This document shows, one piece after another, positions 1-9,976 of a DNA stretch of 64,000 nucleotides. How positions within the stretch are numbered: the first letter of the stretch is position 1; each line of letters starts with the position of its first letter. Below the pieces are notes generated by a model, which saw only the letters and a program-made list of their open reading frames with translations, made no database searches and was not told the origin of the DNA. The DNA comes from Deroplatys truncata. Its lineage: Eukaryota > Arthropoda > Insecta > Mantodea > Mantidae. Where the stretch lies: the NCBI GenBank assembly GCA_030765065.1, contig CM060975.1, positions 200,856,007 through 200,920,006 of the forward strand, given 5' to 3'. The translations under genes and the position numbers were made by a program.

Positions 1-521
1 TGTATTTTAACGCGATCTACATTTTTTGTGTAGTAAAATTTTGTCTATCTCTTATGGTTTACCAGTTATGCAAAAGTCGTTCACAATGAAGAATACTTTT
101 GGAGACATTCCCAGTAAATTAGAGATATACATTTCATTTCTCATGACATTATCTTAAACATATGATATTTTCATCAAAATCGTTAGAGCCATTTTTGAGA
201 AAATTAAACTTTTCGAAAAATGTTCCATGTAAAGGGTAGTCTGGGGTGGGGGGATTTTCTTGAAAACCTTCATGTCGCATCTCTGGAAGATACTGAACCT
301 AAATACCAAGTTTGGTGTTTATCCGACTGTTCGTTTTTGAGTTATGCTGTTCACAGACACACACACACACACACAGACACACACACGGACATGTTTCCAA
401 AAATGCTTTTTTTGGATTCAGGAGGTCTCAAAACATGTATTTCCGGTGAAATCTCGGTATCGAATTTTTGGGTGGAATGCAATACTTCCCCTACTTACTA
501 TACGTAGTAGAGAAAGTAAAA
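1..521 (+). repeat. HLE-1 repeat, 3' part, nested in the next copy
   Basis: This is a copy of the HLE-1 family (full description at 20415-21372), cut by the window edge. It carries the CA microsatellite at about 356-388 and ends with the family's 3' hairpin and AGTAGAGAAAGT motif at about 506-517. The sequence straight after it (from 523) is the middle of a second HLE-1 copy, so this copy inserted into an A-rich stretch of that older copy. Confidence 0.85.
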
Positions 522-522
522 A

Positions 523-1011
523 TGAATAACGAATTTGAGAAAAAGTATAAGTATTGGAAAATTTAAGGAAATAACAAGCAATATCTCGAAAACGGTTCAC
601 TCAACAAAAGAAATGTATATGACATAAGTTGTGTATTTTAATGCGAGCTACATTTTTTGTGTAGTAACATTTTGTCTATCTCTTTTGGTTTACCAGTTAT
701 GCAAAAGTCGTTCACAATGAAGAATACTTTTGGAGACATTCCCAGAAAATTAGAGATATACATTTCATTTCTCATGACATTATCTTAAACATATGATATT
801 TTCATCAAAATCGTTAGAGCCATTTTTGAGAAAATTAAAATTTTCGAAAAATCTTCCATATAAAGGGTAGTCTGGGGTGGGGGGATTTTCTTGAAAACCT
901 TCGTGTCGCATCTCTGGAAGATACTGAACCTAAATACCAAGTTTGGTGCTTATCCGACTGTTCGTTTTTGAGTTATGCTGTTCACAGACACACACACACA
1001 CAGACCCCCCC

Positions 1012-1058
<47 letters not shown>

Positions 1059-1200
1059 ACACACGGACATGTTTCCAAAAATGCTTTTTTGGGATTCAGG
1101 AGGTCTCAAAACATGTATTTCCGGTGAAATCTGGGTATCGAATTTTTGGGTGGAATGCAATACTTCCCCTACTTACTATACGTAGTAGAGAAAGTAAAAA
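523..1200 (+). repeat. HLE-1 repeat, host of the preceding nested copy
   Basis: This is the 3' two-thirds of an HLE-1 copy, very similar to bases 1-521. The CA microsatellite is expanded (about 988-1054, interrupted by a C-run). It ends at the family 3' hairpin and AGTAGAGAAAGT. The remains of a gypsy element begin right after it. Confidence 0.85.
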
Positions 1201-2694
1201 TTAATAGCCAGTATGCTGGAAAATAACATCATTGAGCTTAGCAACTCCAATATATAAATAGCGTTTGTTGGACGGTAAATAAAGATAATAGTTTAAGAAT
1301 CACTATAGATGGGAGATATTTAAATAAGTTCATGCTACCAGACCACTTTCAAAATGAAAGTATAGAACAAACAATTTTAAAGTTATTACGTGGCAAATAT
1401 ATCTCTTCTATAGACCTAACAGCTTCATTTTGGCTAGTCGAGCTAGATCCCAAAGTACGTGATTATACAGCCTTTCAAATTTTTGGATTACAGTGTATAT
1501 ATTGTGTAAACCCGCACGGATTAAAAAAAATAGTGCTAGTGGATTCTTGAGAGTATTTTTGGTGATACAGCAGATGATTTCTTAATTAGATACATTGACG
1601 ACTTTTAATAATAAGCCAAACCTTTGAGGAAAATTTAGAGAATGTAAACTATGTACTAAATAAATTACATGAACATGGAATGACCCTAAATATAAAAAAC
1701 TCAAAATTCTGTGTGCCTGAAATCCAATTCCTGGGATATGTAATTAATGAAATAGGCATTCGATCAGATGAAGAAAGAATAGAAGCCATATTAAAAATCC
1801 CACCACCTAAAAATATTCGACAGCTACGACGCTTATTTGGAATTTGGAATTATGAAAGTAAATTTGTAACAAGATATGCTATAGAAGTAGAACCTTTAAG
1901 ACAGCTATTAAAGAAAACAAATAAATGGAAATGGACAGCAGAGCTACAAAAATGTTTCGAAGATGTAAGAAAGTTGTTCGCAAATGCAATACTGCTGGAA
2001 CGTCCAAGGGATGAATTAGATTACGAGTTGTATGTGGATGCATCTTGTCAAGGATATGCAGAAATACTAGGACAAAGAGAACATGACAACACATTTCATG
2101 TAATAAGCACTGCTTCACGTGGCCTAACCAATGTTGAAAGAAATGCCTCAGTAACAATGTTAGAAATAGGAGCACTCTATTTTTCATTACTTAAATTTAA
2201 GACATATATATTTCAGAAGAAAGTGAAAATATATACAAATCATATTAGCTTGACTTTCATTCAGAAATGTAGGTTATATAGCGGTAAGCTAGCTAGAATG
2301 ATTCTTGTTATTATGGAATTTTATGTAGAAATTATACATATTCCAGGCAAACAAAAGACATTCAGTGATTTAATATCAAGAATCAACCATGACAAAAAAA
2401 TTCCTGAAAGCTGTTCTAGACACAATATTAGATTAAAGTGCTTACAATATAAATTCCAATGGAGAGAGAATTGATATATCAATTTAAAAATATTAAAGTG
2501 GAGCAAGATAAAGATATTAAAATAGCAAGTTTGAAAGAAAAAGCTCCGAATATAGAAGAGGCAAAGAATAATACAATTGCTGTTAAAAATGGTATCTTAT
2601 ATAGGTCTTTCAACAAGAATGTCCTATCTTTTAACTTAAATAAAACACGTTCTATAAATGAGAGATGTTTATTTTTTTTTATTTTTGAACATAA

Positions 2695-3870
2695 TTAATG
2701 TCATTACGTGTGTTAAGTGACCGCCGCGACTTCGCTGGGTTGCGCGTATACGGTTGACCCAATTTTCAATGACAGTCCAACTTCACGAATAACACGCATG
2801 ATGTTATTCATAAGGTCATTTACTGTTTCTGGCTTGTTAACATAAACTTGAGATTTAACATAATCCCATAAGAAGTAATCCAACGGGTTAAACCACATGA
2901 CCTCGGGGGCCAGTTAACATCATCAACACGGGAAATGATGAAACCTCTGAACTTCTCCTTCAAAAGATCGATTGTTTCGAGAGCAGTATGACATGTGGCA
3001 ACATCTTGCAGGAACCAGATATTTCTGAGATCCATACCATCCAATTGAGGCCAAAAAAGTCCCTTATAAGAGCCCGGTATCTTTCTCCATTGACAGTTAG
3101 GGCTTCTCCATCTTCATCTTAGAAAAAATATGGACCAATGATTCTACCATACCACAATCCACACCACACAGCAACCTTTTGGGAATGAGTGGTCGTTTGT
3201 GAATCTGCATTGGATTGTGGTTGCTCCAATAGCGGCAATTTTGTTTGTTAACACAACCATCCATCCAAAAGTGGGCTTCGTCGCTGAAAATGATTTTTGG
3301 ACAAAAATCCGTGTGAGCTTCCAATTGCTCCATAGTCCAGTCAGCAAATACACGGCGCAACCTGTGGTCGTTGGGCTTTAGTTCTTGAGTTAACACCATT
3401 TTTTAAGCGTGAAACTTAAAGTCCAGATGAAAATTCGCCAAGTTGTGGTCGGTGAAAACTCCAATTCTAACGCTCGACGAGCAATTGATTTGTTTCCGTT
3501 CTCGCGTACACTCTCACGAACGGCGCCTATATTTTCGTTGGAGTGCTTACGTCGATTACGCACAGGCGTTCTTTGATAGCTAACAGAACCACTTCTTTCA
3601 AATTTATCGATCAAACGCCGAATCGCTCTCCCGCAGGGACGATTATGCACACCGTAAACTTCACGCAATACACGGAAGGTTTGGCGAACAGATGATCCAT
3701 TTTGATAATAAATTTTCATAATATCTACGCGTTGCTGAATGCTGTAACGTTTCATGGCTATTTGTCAATAACAACTGTAACCATATGAAAAAAATAGACT
3801 GCTGTAACTCAATAACAACGTCAGCTATCACATGTTAAAGATGGGACACACTTGTTGAAAGATCCCATAT
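2695..3870 (-). mobile_element. DD41D mariner-like transposon inserted in the gypsy element
   Basis: A minus-strand Tc1/mariner-superfamily transposon interrupts the gypsy integrase region: integrase zinc-binding sequence lies on both sides. The transposase remains fill 2713-3755. The end near 3850-3870 contains TGTGTCCCATCTTTAACATG (reverse strand), which looks like a terminal sequence. I could not find a matching repeat at the 2.7-kb end, so that end is probably decayed and both borders are approximate. Confidence 0.7.
2713..3755 (-). pseudogene. mariner-family transposase (DUF4817-type N-terminus, DD41D), frameshifted
   Basis: The N-terminal piece (3755 down to 3390) starts MKRYSIQQRVDIMKIYYQNG and reads as the helix-turn-helix domain seen in DUF4817-type insect transposases: GRAIRRLIDKFERSGSV, then NRRKHSNENIGAVRESV. 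The next piece (about 3399-3097) carries the first catalytic aspartate in IIFSDEAHFWMDG. The third (about 3044-2820) carries the second in WFLQDVATCHTA. The last (2898-2713) carries the third in NPLDYFLWDYVKS. By my count 41 residues separate the second and third aspartates. All three catalytic residues remain, but the frame shifts at least three times (near 3395, 3095 and 2900), so no full transposase can be made. The family cuts and pastes DNA at TA sites. Confidence 0.85.
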
Positions 3871-4595
3871 AAGAAGCATGGAAAGGAGATAAAGAGGTGG
3901 AAAACGTATATTCGAACAAGTATGGAATTAGAAGTGATAGAACAATTTCATCTAGGAATAACACATGCGGATACAGAGAAGATAACCCTAACTATTTTGG
4001 AGAATTTATGTATTTCTAAGCTAGGACATAAAGTAAGGAAATACATATCGTGTTGCGACCTTTGTCAAAAAGCAAAACACATTAATGTGGCTTACGAATA
4101 TACAACGAACTCAGTGCTTAGAGATAAACCAAGATGTTAGTTAAGTTTAGATTTGCACGGTCCGATGCCTATAAGTACTTTTGGGTACAAATTTCTATTT
4201 GTATGCTACGATGTATTCAGTAAATATGTACGAATATATGCACTCAAGAATGCAACCAGCGCAGGATGTTTAAACAGATTAACAAAATCATATTTCCCAC
4301 AAGAAGGAATCGTTCAGGTCAAACTTTGCGATAATCCATCGGTGTTTACCAGTTCTAAATTCATGAATGGAATCAAAGAGTTGGGAATCAAACAGTACTT
4401 CTCATCAAGATATCGACCTAATATCAATCCAGTAGAAAGAGAGATAAAAGAAATTTCAAAGTATCTACGTATAGTGTGTCACAACAGGAGAGCAGTTGGT
4501 ATTCCTACATAAATATTATTCAAAATCTACTTAATCAATCCGTAAATACAATAACAGGATTTAAACCAATAGAACTTCACCATGGAATTTTATAC

Positions 4596-4608
4596 AATAC
4601 TTCGAGCC
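4596..4608. repeat. 13-bp target-site duplication, left side of PLE pair
   Basis: AATACTTCGAGCC occurs here and again at 6231-6243, directly flanking the Penelope-like insertion in the gypsy element. The exact match shows that the whole head-to-head structure entered as one insertion. Confidence 0.85.
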
Positions 4609-4704
4609 ATGTAAGAACGTAGGTTTTCACGGCCGGTGTCACAATTATAACTAATATGATTTTCCGGGCTGTTATGCCGTGGTCTGCTGAAGAAAGATTT
4701 CCCA

Positions 4705-4739
4705 GACGTTTCGTCCACAACTGCGGTGGACATCTTCAG
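4705..4739 (-). ncRNA. hammerhead-ribozyme-like motif, PLE left arm
   Basis: On the minus strand the segment reads CTGAAGA (fits CUGANGA), a 6-bp stem GTCCAC/GTGGAC around a 7-base loop, then GAAA followed by CGTC. The palindromic ACGT gives the minimal stem III typical of PLE hammerheads, with GUC as the expected cleavage site. It is the same sequence as the right-arm copy at 6138-6172. Confidence 0.7.
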
Positions 4740-5333
4740 TGGCGCGGACGAAGTCTTCTCGGTGAAAGTATCGCAGCGTCTGATGCGTTGGCCGTTAGTG
4801 CCGCTCTCTTTATAGTGTGGGCGCTCTCTGCTGATTGGCCCGCTGGTATGAGGGGGCTGGCGCCGGCTGTGTTGTTGCTCTCTTCTGATTGGCTCGCAGC
4901 GTTTTTCGGTTTTGTATGACCTTTCTTGTTTTTGATGACTAGATGCCAGTTACTGTTGAGTTTCAATGCTTCTTCGTTCCTATTGAAATTATTGGGATGT
5001 TTATAAATCTCTATTGCTTCGCGTTGTAGCCGGGTATGGTAATGCTTTATGGAGGAAAGAATGTTGGTGTCCTGAAATCTAATGATGTGTTCGCCCTCGG
5101 CTTCAATGGCATGTTCGGCGACTGCCGATTTTTCTGTATGGCCCAGGCGGCAGTTCCTTTTGTGTTCGCTCAGTCTGGTGTTAGCGCTCCGCTGTGTGGT
5201 ACCAATGTACACTGAACCACACGAACAGGGAATACGGTAAACACCGGCCGATGACAGGGGGTCTCGGGGGTCTTTGGAAGAGCGCAGTAGGCTGTTTAAT
5301 TGTCTTGTAGGTTTGAATACTGTTTTGACGTTA
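4736..5333 (-). pseudogene. PLE C-terminal fragment with GIY-YIG endonuclease (left arm)
   Basis: This is the mirror-image copy of the right-arm frame. Reading down from 5333 it encodes the same linker and GIY-YIG domain. The open part from 5212 starts at the YIG half (MYIGTTQRSANTRLSEHKRN) and continues through AVAEHAIEAEGEHIIRFQDT to ASDAAILSPRRLRPRH. It differs from the right arm at only a few residues (T/N, A/T). It has no RT domain and is a truncated fragment. Unlike the right arm it lacks the small poly(A) insertion, so its last residues show the original reading. Confidence 0.8.
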
Positions 5334-5338
5334 CGTTA

Positions 5339-5911
5339 CTTCAACGTCATAACGTCAAAACAGTATTCAAACCTACAAGACAATTAAACAGCCTACTGCG
5401 CTCTTCCAAAGACCCCCGAGACCCCCTGTCATCGGCCGGTGTTTACCGTATTCCCTGTTCGTGTGGTTCAGTGTACATTGGTAACACACAGCGGAGCGCT
5501 AACACCAGACTGAGCGAACACAAAAGGAACTGCCGCCTGGGCCATACAGAAAAATCGGCAGTCGCCGAACATACCATTGAAGCCGAGGGCGAACACATCA
5601 TTAGATTTCAGGACACCAACATTCTTTCCTCCATAAAGCATTACCATACCCGGCTACAACGCGAAGCAATAGAGATTTATAAACATCCCAATAATTTCAA
5701 TAGGAACGAAGAAGCATTGAAACTCAACAGTAACTGGCATCTAGTCATCAAAAACAAGAAAGGTCATACAAAACCGAAAAACACTGCGAGCCAATCAGAA
5801 GAGAGCAACAACACAGCCGGCGCCAGCCCCCTCATACCAGCGGGCCAATCAGCAGAGAGCGCCCACACTATAAAGAGAGCGGCACTAACGGCCAACAGAG
5901 TTACCCACTAA
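5339..5911 (+). CDS. PLE C-terminal fragment with GIY-YIG endonuclease (right arm)
   Basis: An open frame (from 5300, but only sequence from about 5339 belongs to this arm) reads LLQRHNVKTVFKPTRQLNSL and then the GIY-YIG core GVYRIPCSCGSVYIG at about 5436-5482. After it come TRLSEHKRNCRLGHTEKSAVAEH and the family's conserved HYHTRLQREAIEIYKHPNNF. In PLEs this endonuclease nicks target DNA, probably to prime reverse transcription. The frame lacks an RT domain, so it is a 5'-truncated gene piece and not a functional polyprotein. Its end is altered by a small retroposon inserted at 5897. Confidence 0.85.
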   Translation, partial: LQRHNVKTVFKPTRQLNSLLRSSKDPRDPLSSAGVYRIPCSCGSVYIGNTQRSANTRLSEHKRNCRLGHTEKSAVAEHTIEAEGEHIIRFQDTNILSSIKHYHTRLQREAIEIYKHPNNFNRNEEALKLNSNWHLVIKNKKGHTKPKNTASQSEESNNTAGASPLIPAGQSAESAHTIKRAALTANRVTH

Positions 5912-6084
5912 CCCCAGGTTGCGCAAGCGGTACCTGGCACCACTAGCACCACTCCCTCTCCCATCCATTAGCTGTAGTTAGTGCATGGTAGGGGAGGCGA
6001 TGTAGATCCCTTTCGGATGATCGTCACCTGGTGTGGCGGAGGAGGGGCCACACCAATAAATTTAAAAAAAAAAAAAAAAAAAAA
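5897..6084 (+). mobile_element. small poly(A) retroposon inside the PLE right arm
   Basis: 188 bp are present in the right arm and absent from the left. The insert starts AGAGTTACCCACTAACCCC and ends in a run of about 21 A (6064-6084). GCCAAC flanks it on both sides (5891-5896 and 6085-6090), a 6-bp target duplication. It entered after the head-to-head PLE pair formed. It may be a SINE or the 3' tail of a LINE. I saw no clear tRNA promoter boxes. Confidence 0.8.
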
Positions 6085-6137
6085 GCCAACGCATCAGACG
6101 CTGCGATACTTTCACCGAGAAGACTTCGTCCGCGCCA

Positions 6138-6172
6138 CTGAAGATGTCCACCGCAGTTGTGGACGAAACGTC
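6138..6172 (+). ncRNA. hammerhead-ribozyme-like motif, PLE right arm
   Basis: The core CTGAAGA is at 6138-6144. Stem II is GTCCAC (6146-6151) with GTGGAC (6159-6164). GAAA is at 6165-6168, and the palindrome ACGT (6168-6171) is followed by C6172, the expected cut. Stem I can start as CCA/TGG and continue past an internal loop with GAAGA/TCTTC. PLEs are known to carry minimal type I hammerheads that work as dimers through the stem III palindrome. Activity here is inferred. Confidence 0.7.
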
Positions 6173-6230
6173 TGGGAAATCTTTCTTCAGCAGACCACGG
6201 CATAACAGCCCGGAAAATCATATTAGTTAT

Positions 6231-6243
6231 AATACTTCGAGCC
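6231..6243. repeat. 13-bp target-site duplication, right side of PLE pair
   Basis: AATACTTCGAGCC, identical to 4596-4608. The gypsy sequence resumes after it. Confidence 0.85.
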
Positions 6244-7337
6244 TTAATGTATCAGAAGTCATTGAAGATCAATCAGCTAAATTGCCAGAAAAAGAGGAAA
6301 TTTTTAAGTTAGCATTTTCTAAAATCTAAGTAAAGGTCCTGAAAAGAAAAGAAAAACATGAAGAAAGAAAAAGAAGTATTTGGAAAGTAAAGATAGGAGA
6401 TCAAGTGCTAGTGAAAAGCAAAAGGTTGTCAAATAAACTTCGTAAGGAATATTGGAGATTGTTTCTTAGTTATCATGGTCCTTACGAAATACTAAATATA
6501 TTTGGCACAGATGCATACGAACTAAGGAACAATAAAACGAATAAAGTAATTGGAAGATTCCACAAATGTTGAAGCCATACAAATGAAAGCAGTCTGTGGC
6601 ACAAGAAGAAACAGAAAAAGGTGATAAATAGAAATAAAGGAATAAACTATCCAAAACATAAAAAGGGATATCGCTGTAACTCCAAAAATTCTAATAATTT
6701 ATAGCCTTACAAAGCATAAAGAAATGAGCATTTAATAACTACAAAATAATATACACAAAATCACTTAAATAATGCAAAGTACTATTTCTAATATATCTTT
6801 ACTAAATCTAACCGATTGGTCGATAAAACAAAAGGGATTATAGATAAATATGGTGTAATAGAAGAAAATCCACTGTTATTGAGAAAAATAGCAGAAACCT
6901 GAATAGCAACTACATTTATAATGTATAATATGTAAATTATTAGAAATATAAATATGTTTAAGAAATAAGTTGTAAATAAAGGCTAATAAGTGTTAGTATG
7001 CCTAACTAAGTATTAAATATGCAGCAAATAGGATACTTAATAGTGGCTGCGTTAGTAAATAAACAAACTTTACGCAGGTCATTGAACACCAGATCACTGA
7101 CCTTAAAATGTTGAAAGTGAGAGTGGCAAACATATGGCAGACCATGTATAAACTACCCTGCTACGCGAGTGTTGTGAAAACCAGTGCGTGTAACCTAAAT
7201 AGTGCCGGTCTGAAATATAAAGTGCTATAGTAAAAAGGTTGTGTTTCTTTCTTTCAGGAGACTTTCAGAAAATATTTTAAAAATTAAAGGACAAAAACCA
7301 AACGAACAATTTTTAAATATTTCTAAAAGGGGGAAAT

Positions 7338-8235
7338 TTGAGGCAGTATTTTTTATCACTCATCTGATATCAGTCTAATTACACAGTATAAAAATAACAG
7401 CCCGCCTAGAAGCAATATGCGTATACTATACTATATAAAGTGTATAATGCAGTCATTATATTATTTTTATTTTATTATGTATATGTATAAAATGTTTATG
7501 TGAATATAATTCTTAGTTTCATAATGTAGGAGCTGTGAGAATAGAAGCAAGCTGCTTTTCGTAGCAAACAGAATTACAGAGTAGAAGCCAAAGGTTGCCA
7601 AAAATAACGTAACCTTGAGACAACAATAACTTAGAAAGTTAAAAAAGGCTACCAATAATCCATGCAACCATACCAATGTAATCTTCAAAACAGTTTGGAA
7701 ATGGTCACGTGGGTGCATAAAGCAAGCGAAAGTAAAAATGAAGGTATTCTAATCGGAGTAGGCTTAGCCAATCAGAAACTAGAAGTATAGAAATGTACAA
7801 ATTTAAACGGTAGACGCTAGGACGTCGGTTCGGTGGCTGTATGTTAGTGTGTGTAGACGTGAGAATTTAGTGCAGTGCGGATAATATATAAATGTTTACC
7901 TTTTAAAAGTGTAATTCAGAATACCATCTTACAGCTCCATATTAAGATACGCCAGTAAATTGTTATTCAACTGCCGTGAAGGATTAATAAAGAAGTAAAA
8001 ACTTAGTTATAATTTGTGTAACGTGTGTAAACATTATTCTTCAGCTGAACCAGCCCTATTTAGAGATACCTGCTCTACCAGACATTACTGACGCAGCCGA
8101 GTCATAAATAATAAATGAATAAACATTAAACAATTATTACGCATAAACACGTGGTTCCTACACGTCGGGCAAATTTGTACCCAACGTGGTTAATACCGCT
8201 GCAAATTTGGCGCCCATACGTAGTCCGACGTAAAA
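7338..8235 (+). repeat. 3' LTR (and following leader-like sequence) of the gypsy element
   Basis: It begins just after a purine-rich tract and starts TTGAGGCAGTATTTTT. The body shares long stretches with a reverse-strand LTR copy at about 34.0-34.87 kb: AGTCTAATTA, an AAGCAATAT block, TAGGAGCTGTGAGAATA, TAGGATTAGCCAAT-like sequence, and ACTGACGCAGCCGAG near the end. The true 3' border is uncertain. TTTGGCGCCC at about 8207-8216 looks like a primer-binding site, so part of this stretch may be leader sequence. A reverse-strand HLE-1 copy abuts it. Confidence 0.6.
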
Positions 8236-8245
8236 CTAAACCTAG

Positions 8246-9055
8246 CCAAACGCATTGTTCTGAGGCCCCTTGAATCCAAAATAAAAGGAAACATTTTTAT
8301 AAACAGGTCCGTATGAGAGTGTGGATGTGTGTGTGTGTGTGTGTGTGTGAATAGCATAACTCAAAAACGAAAAGTCGGATAAATACCAAACTTGGTAGTT
8401 AAGTTCAGTATCTTTCAAAGATGAGACATGAAGATTTTCAAGAAAATTCCCCCACCCCAGACTACCCTTTACATGGAACATTTTTCGAAGATTTTTATTT
8501 TCTCAAAAATGGCTCAAAAATTTTAATTAAAATATCATACGGTTAAGATACTTCCATGGCAAATGAAATGTATATCTTGAATTTTCTGGGAATGTCCGTA
8601 AAAGTCGTCTTCATTCTGTATGAATTTTGCATAAATAGTAAACCGTAATATATAAACAAAATTTTACTACACAAAACATGTAGATCTCTCAAAACACACA
8701 GTTTGTCATATACGCCTTTTTTGTCGAGTGAACCATTTCCGAGATATCCCTTATTTGTTTGAATTTTCCAATATTTATACTTTTACTCAAATGGAAATTC
8801 ATTATTGGTTTTTTTTTTCTCCTGGACATGCAAAGAGAATGGAATGCTCCACATAGCAACCAGCTCTTAAAAGATTTGACTATCGCTTAAAGCCTACCAT
8901 ATTCCCCTTGCACTTACAAGAAAATTAGCAATACGATTTTTTCTATTTTTTTCTGCAAATTTTTATATGGCTTAACATGAAGTAGATGGAGAATAAGCGT
9001 TTGTAAATTAGTTTGTAGAAGGATAGAGAAACTCATGCGAGTCTAACACGAGATT
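8246..9055 (-). repeat. HLE-1 repeat, reverse, missing its last ~100 bp
   Basis: A minus-strand copy with a GT microsatellite (8325-8350). It runs to the family 5' end (GAGTCTAACACGAGATT). Its 3' hairpin end is missing where it meets the gypsy LTR. At 9056 the sequence passes directly into another HLE-1 copy (TTTGTGGCATAAGCCG), so this copy inserted into that one. Confidence 0.8.
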
Positions 9056-9330
9056 CTTTGTGGCATAAGCCGTTTCTGAAAATGCAGTTATTAATGGTGG
9101 TATTTTCGATAAATTTTAAGGTCAACATGTAGTGTCCTGTTCTTAAATTTGACTGCTGTTATTCCCTTTGTATCTATAACGAAATATGTAATTAACTATT
9201 TCTGCAAAGGTTTATCTCGAATAAAATGAAGTGGTTAAAAAAATAAGCTTTCGTAAGAATAATTTGTACACCCTAAAAGTAGAGTAGAGAAAGCCATGTG
9301 AATGTAACATGTTAATATAGTTTCTATGCA
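9056..9330 (-). repeat. HLE-1 repeat (form b), reverse, 5' part
   Basis: Form-b 5' half on the minus strand (ATTTCTGCAAAGGTTTATCTCGA, then GTAGAGAAAGCCATGTGAATGTAAC). It was interrupted by the copy ending at 9055. Between here and about 9565 I see no recognisable gene or repeat. Confidence 0.65.
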
Positions 9331-9976
9331 TATAACTATAAGTAGCGGAAACTTTTCTAAAGTTTCACCTTTTAAAAGAGGTAAGCAACTAAGGAAAGAA
9401 GAGATTAGATTCGGCTATCTAGATTTCACCCTCCAATATGATATGCATAACACGCAAAGCTCCTTCATGTGAGACAAACAAGTGAACAAACAGCTCGTCA
9501 TATGGCAACACAACTATTTCTTACCACTTGTTTACTCGTATAGGTAGTTTCAATTTCCTGTACGCTTTTTTATATATTACTTAAACATATCTTATGACTC
9601 GTCTAGCTACAATCGTTTATTCTGGTATAACTTCTACAAATATTCATGTGAAAGCTTAGTTGTCTATTTCATTGCAGAAATAGTTTCATTACACATTTCC
9701 TTTGAAGGTACAAGGGGGGATAGAGAAAACCGAGTCGACAGTCAAATGTTAAAAATCCGTTTCCATACTCTTTCCATGACATCGCGAGAAACAACTGCAT
9801 AGTGATTACTCTTCAAGGAAATAACAAAAGTATCGACAAATTCAAACCAATAATAACAGATATTTCGAGAATTGCTGATGCCACAAAAGAAGTTATGTGA
9901 AATAGTGTATTTTAAATAGATCTATATTTCTTTGTGGTACGTTTTTGTCCATCTCTTATGGTTTACCAGTTATCTA

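Larger units (their letters stand above)
4609..6230. mobile_element. Penelope-like element, head-to-head pair of 3' ends
   Basis: Two copies of the 3' end of a Penelope-like retroelement (PLE) face away from a centre near 5333-5349. The left arm runs on the minus strand (about 4643-5333, plus a 34-bp tail to 4609). The right arm runs on the plus strand (about 5334-6230). The arms differ at only a few codons, so they are of the same age and young. Each arm holds the end of the RT-to-endonuclease linker, a GIY-YIG endonuclease and a 3' region with a hammerhead-like motif. Both arms lack most of the reverse transcriptase. A 13-bp duplication flanks the unit. The left tail contains CCGGCCGTGAAAACCTACG (reverse strand), similar to the tail of the PLE at 32.8 kb. 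PLEs are known to leave inverted and tandem partial copies. Confidence 0.9.
1207..8235 (+). mobile_element. Ty3/gypsy LTR retrotransposon, 5'-truncated and broken
   Basis: This is a fossil LTR retrotransposon read on the plus strand. Parts in order: reverse transcriptase (about 1.2-1.9 kb, with the SSIDLTASFWLVELD region and a QFLGYVINEIGI connection motif); RNase H (about 2.0-2.4 kb, ELYVDASCQGYAEILG); integrase zinc-binding region (about 2.5-2.7 and 3.9-4.1 kb, ending CDLCQKAKH); integrase core (about 4.1-4.5 kb); and an integrase C-terminal GPY/F-type module (about 6.3-6.6 kb, SYHGPYEILN). A purine-rich tract near 7327-7337 precedes the 3' LTR. The 5' LTR, gag and protease are absent. It is clearly broken, with roughly half a dozen breaks. 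It also hosts a mariner (about 2.7-3.9 kb) and a Penelope-like insertion (4609-6230). It is old. Confidence 0.85.

Noticed and set aside
356-388. CA, CATA, TGAA and GT arrays as CRISPR-like repeats
   Set aside because: Simple microsatellites with no spacers; the genome is eukaryotic.
220-507. Recurring ~90-codon open frames starting MFHVKGSLGW in many HLE-1 copies
   Set aside because: They recur because the copies are similar. The frame crosses the CA microsatellite (read as HT repeats), so the end differs between copies. Older copies do not preserve it. I see no sign of selection on protein.
4656-4919. Plus-strand frame over the left PLE arm and its mirror at 6024-6221
   Set aside because: Shadow of the PLE 3' region on the opposite strand.
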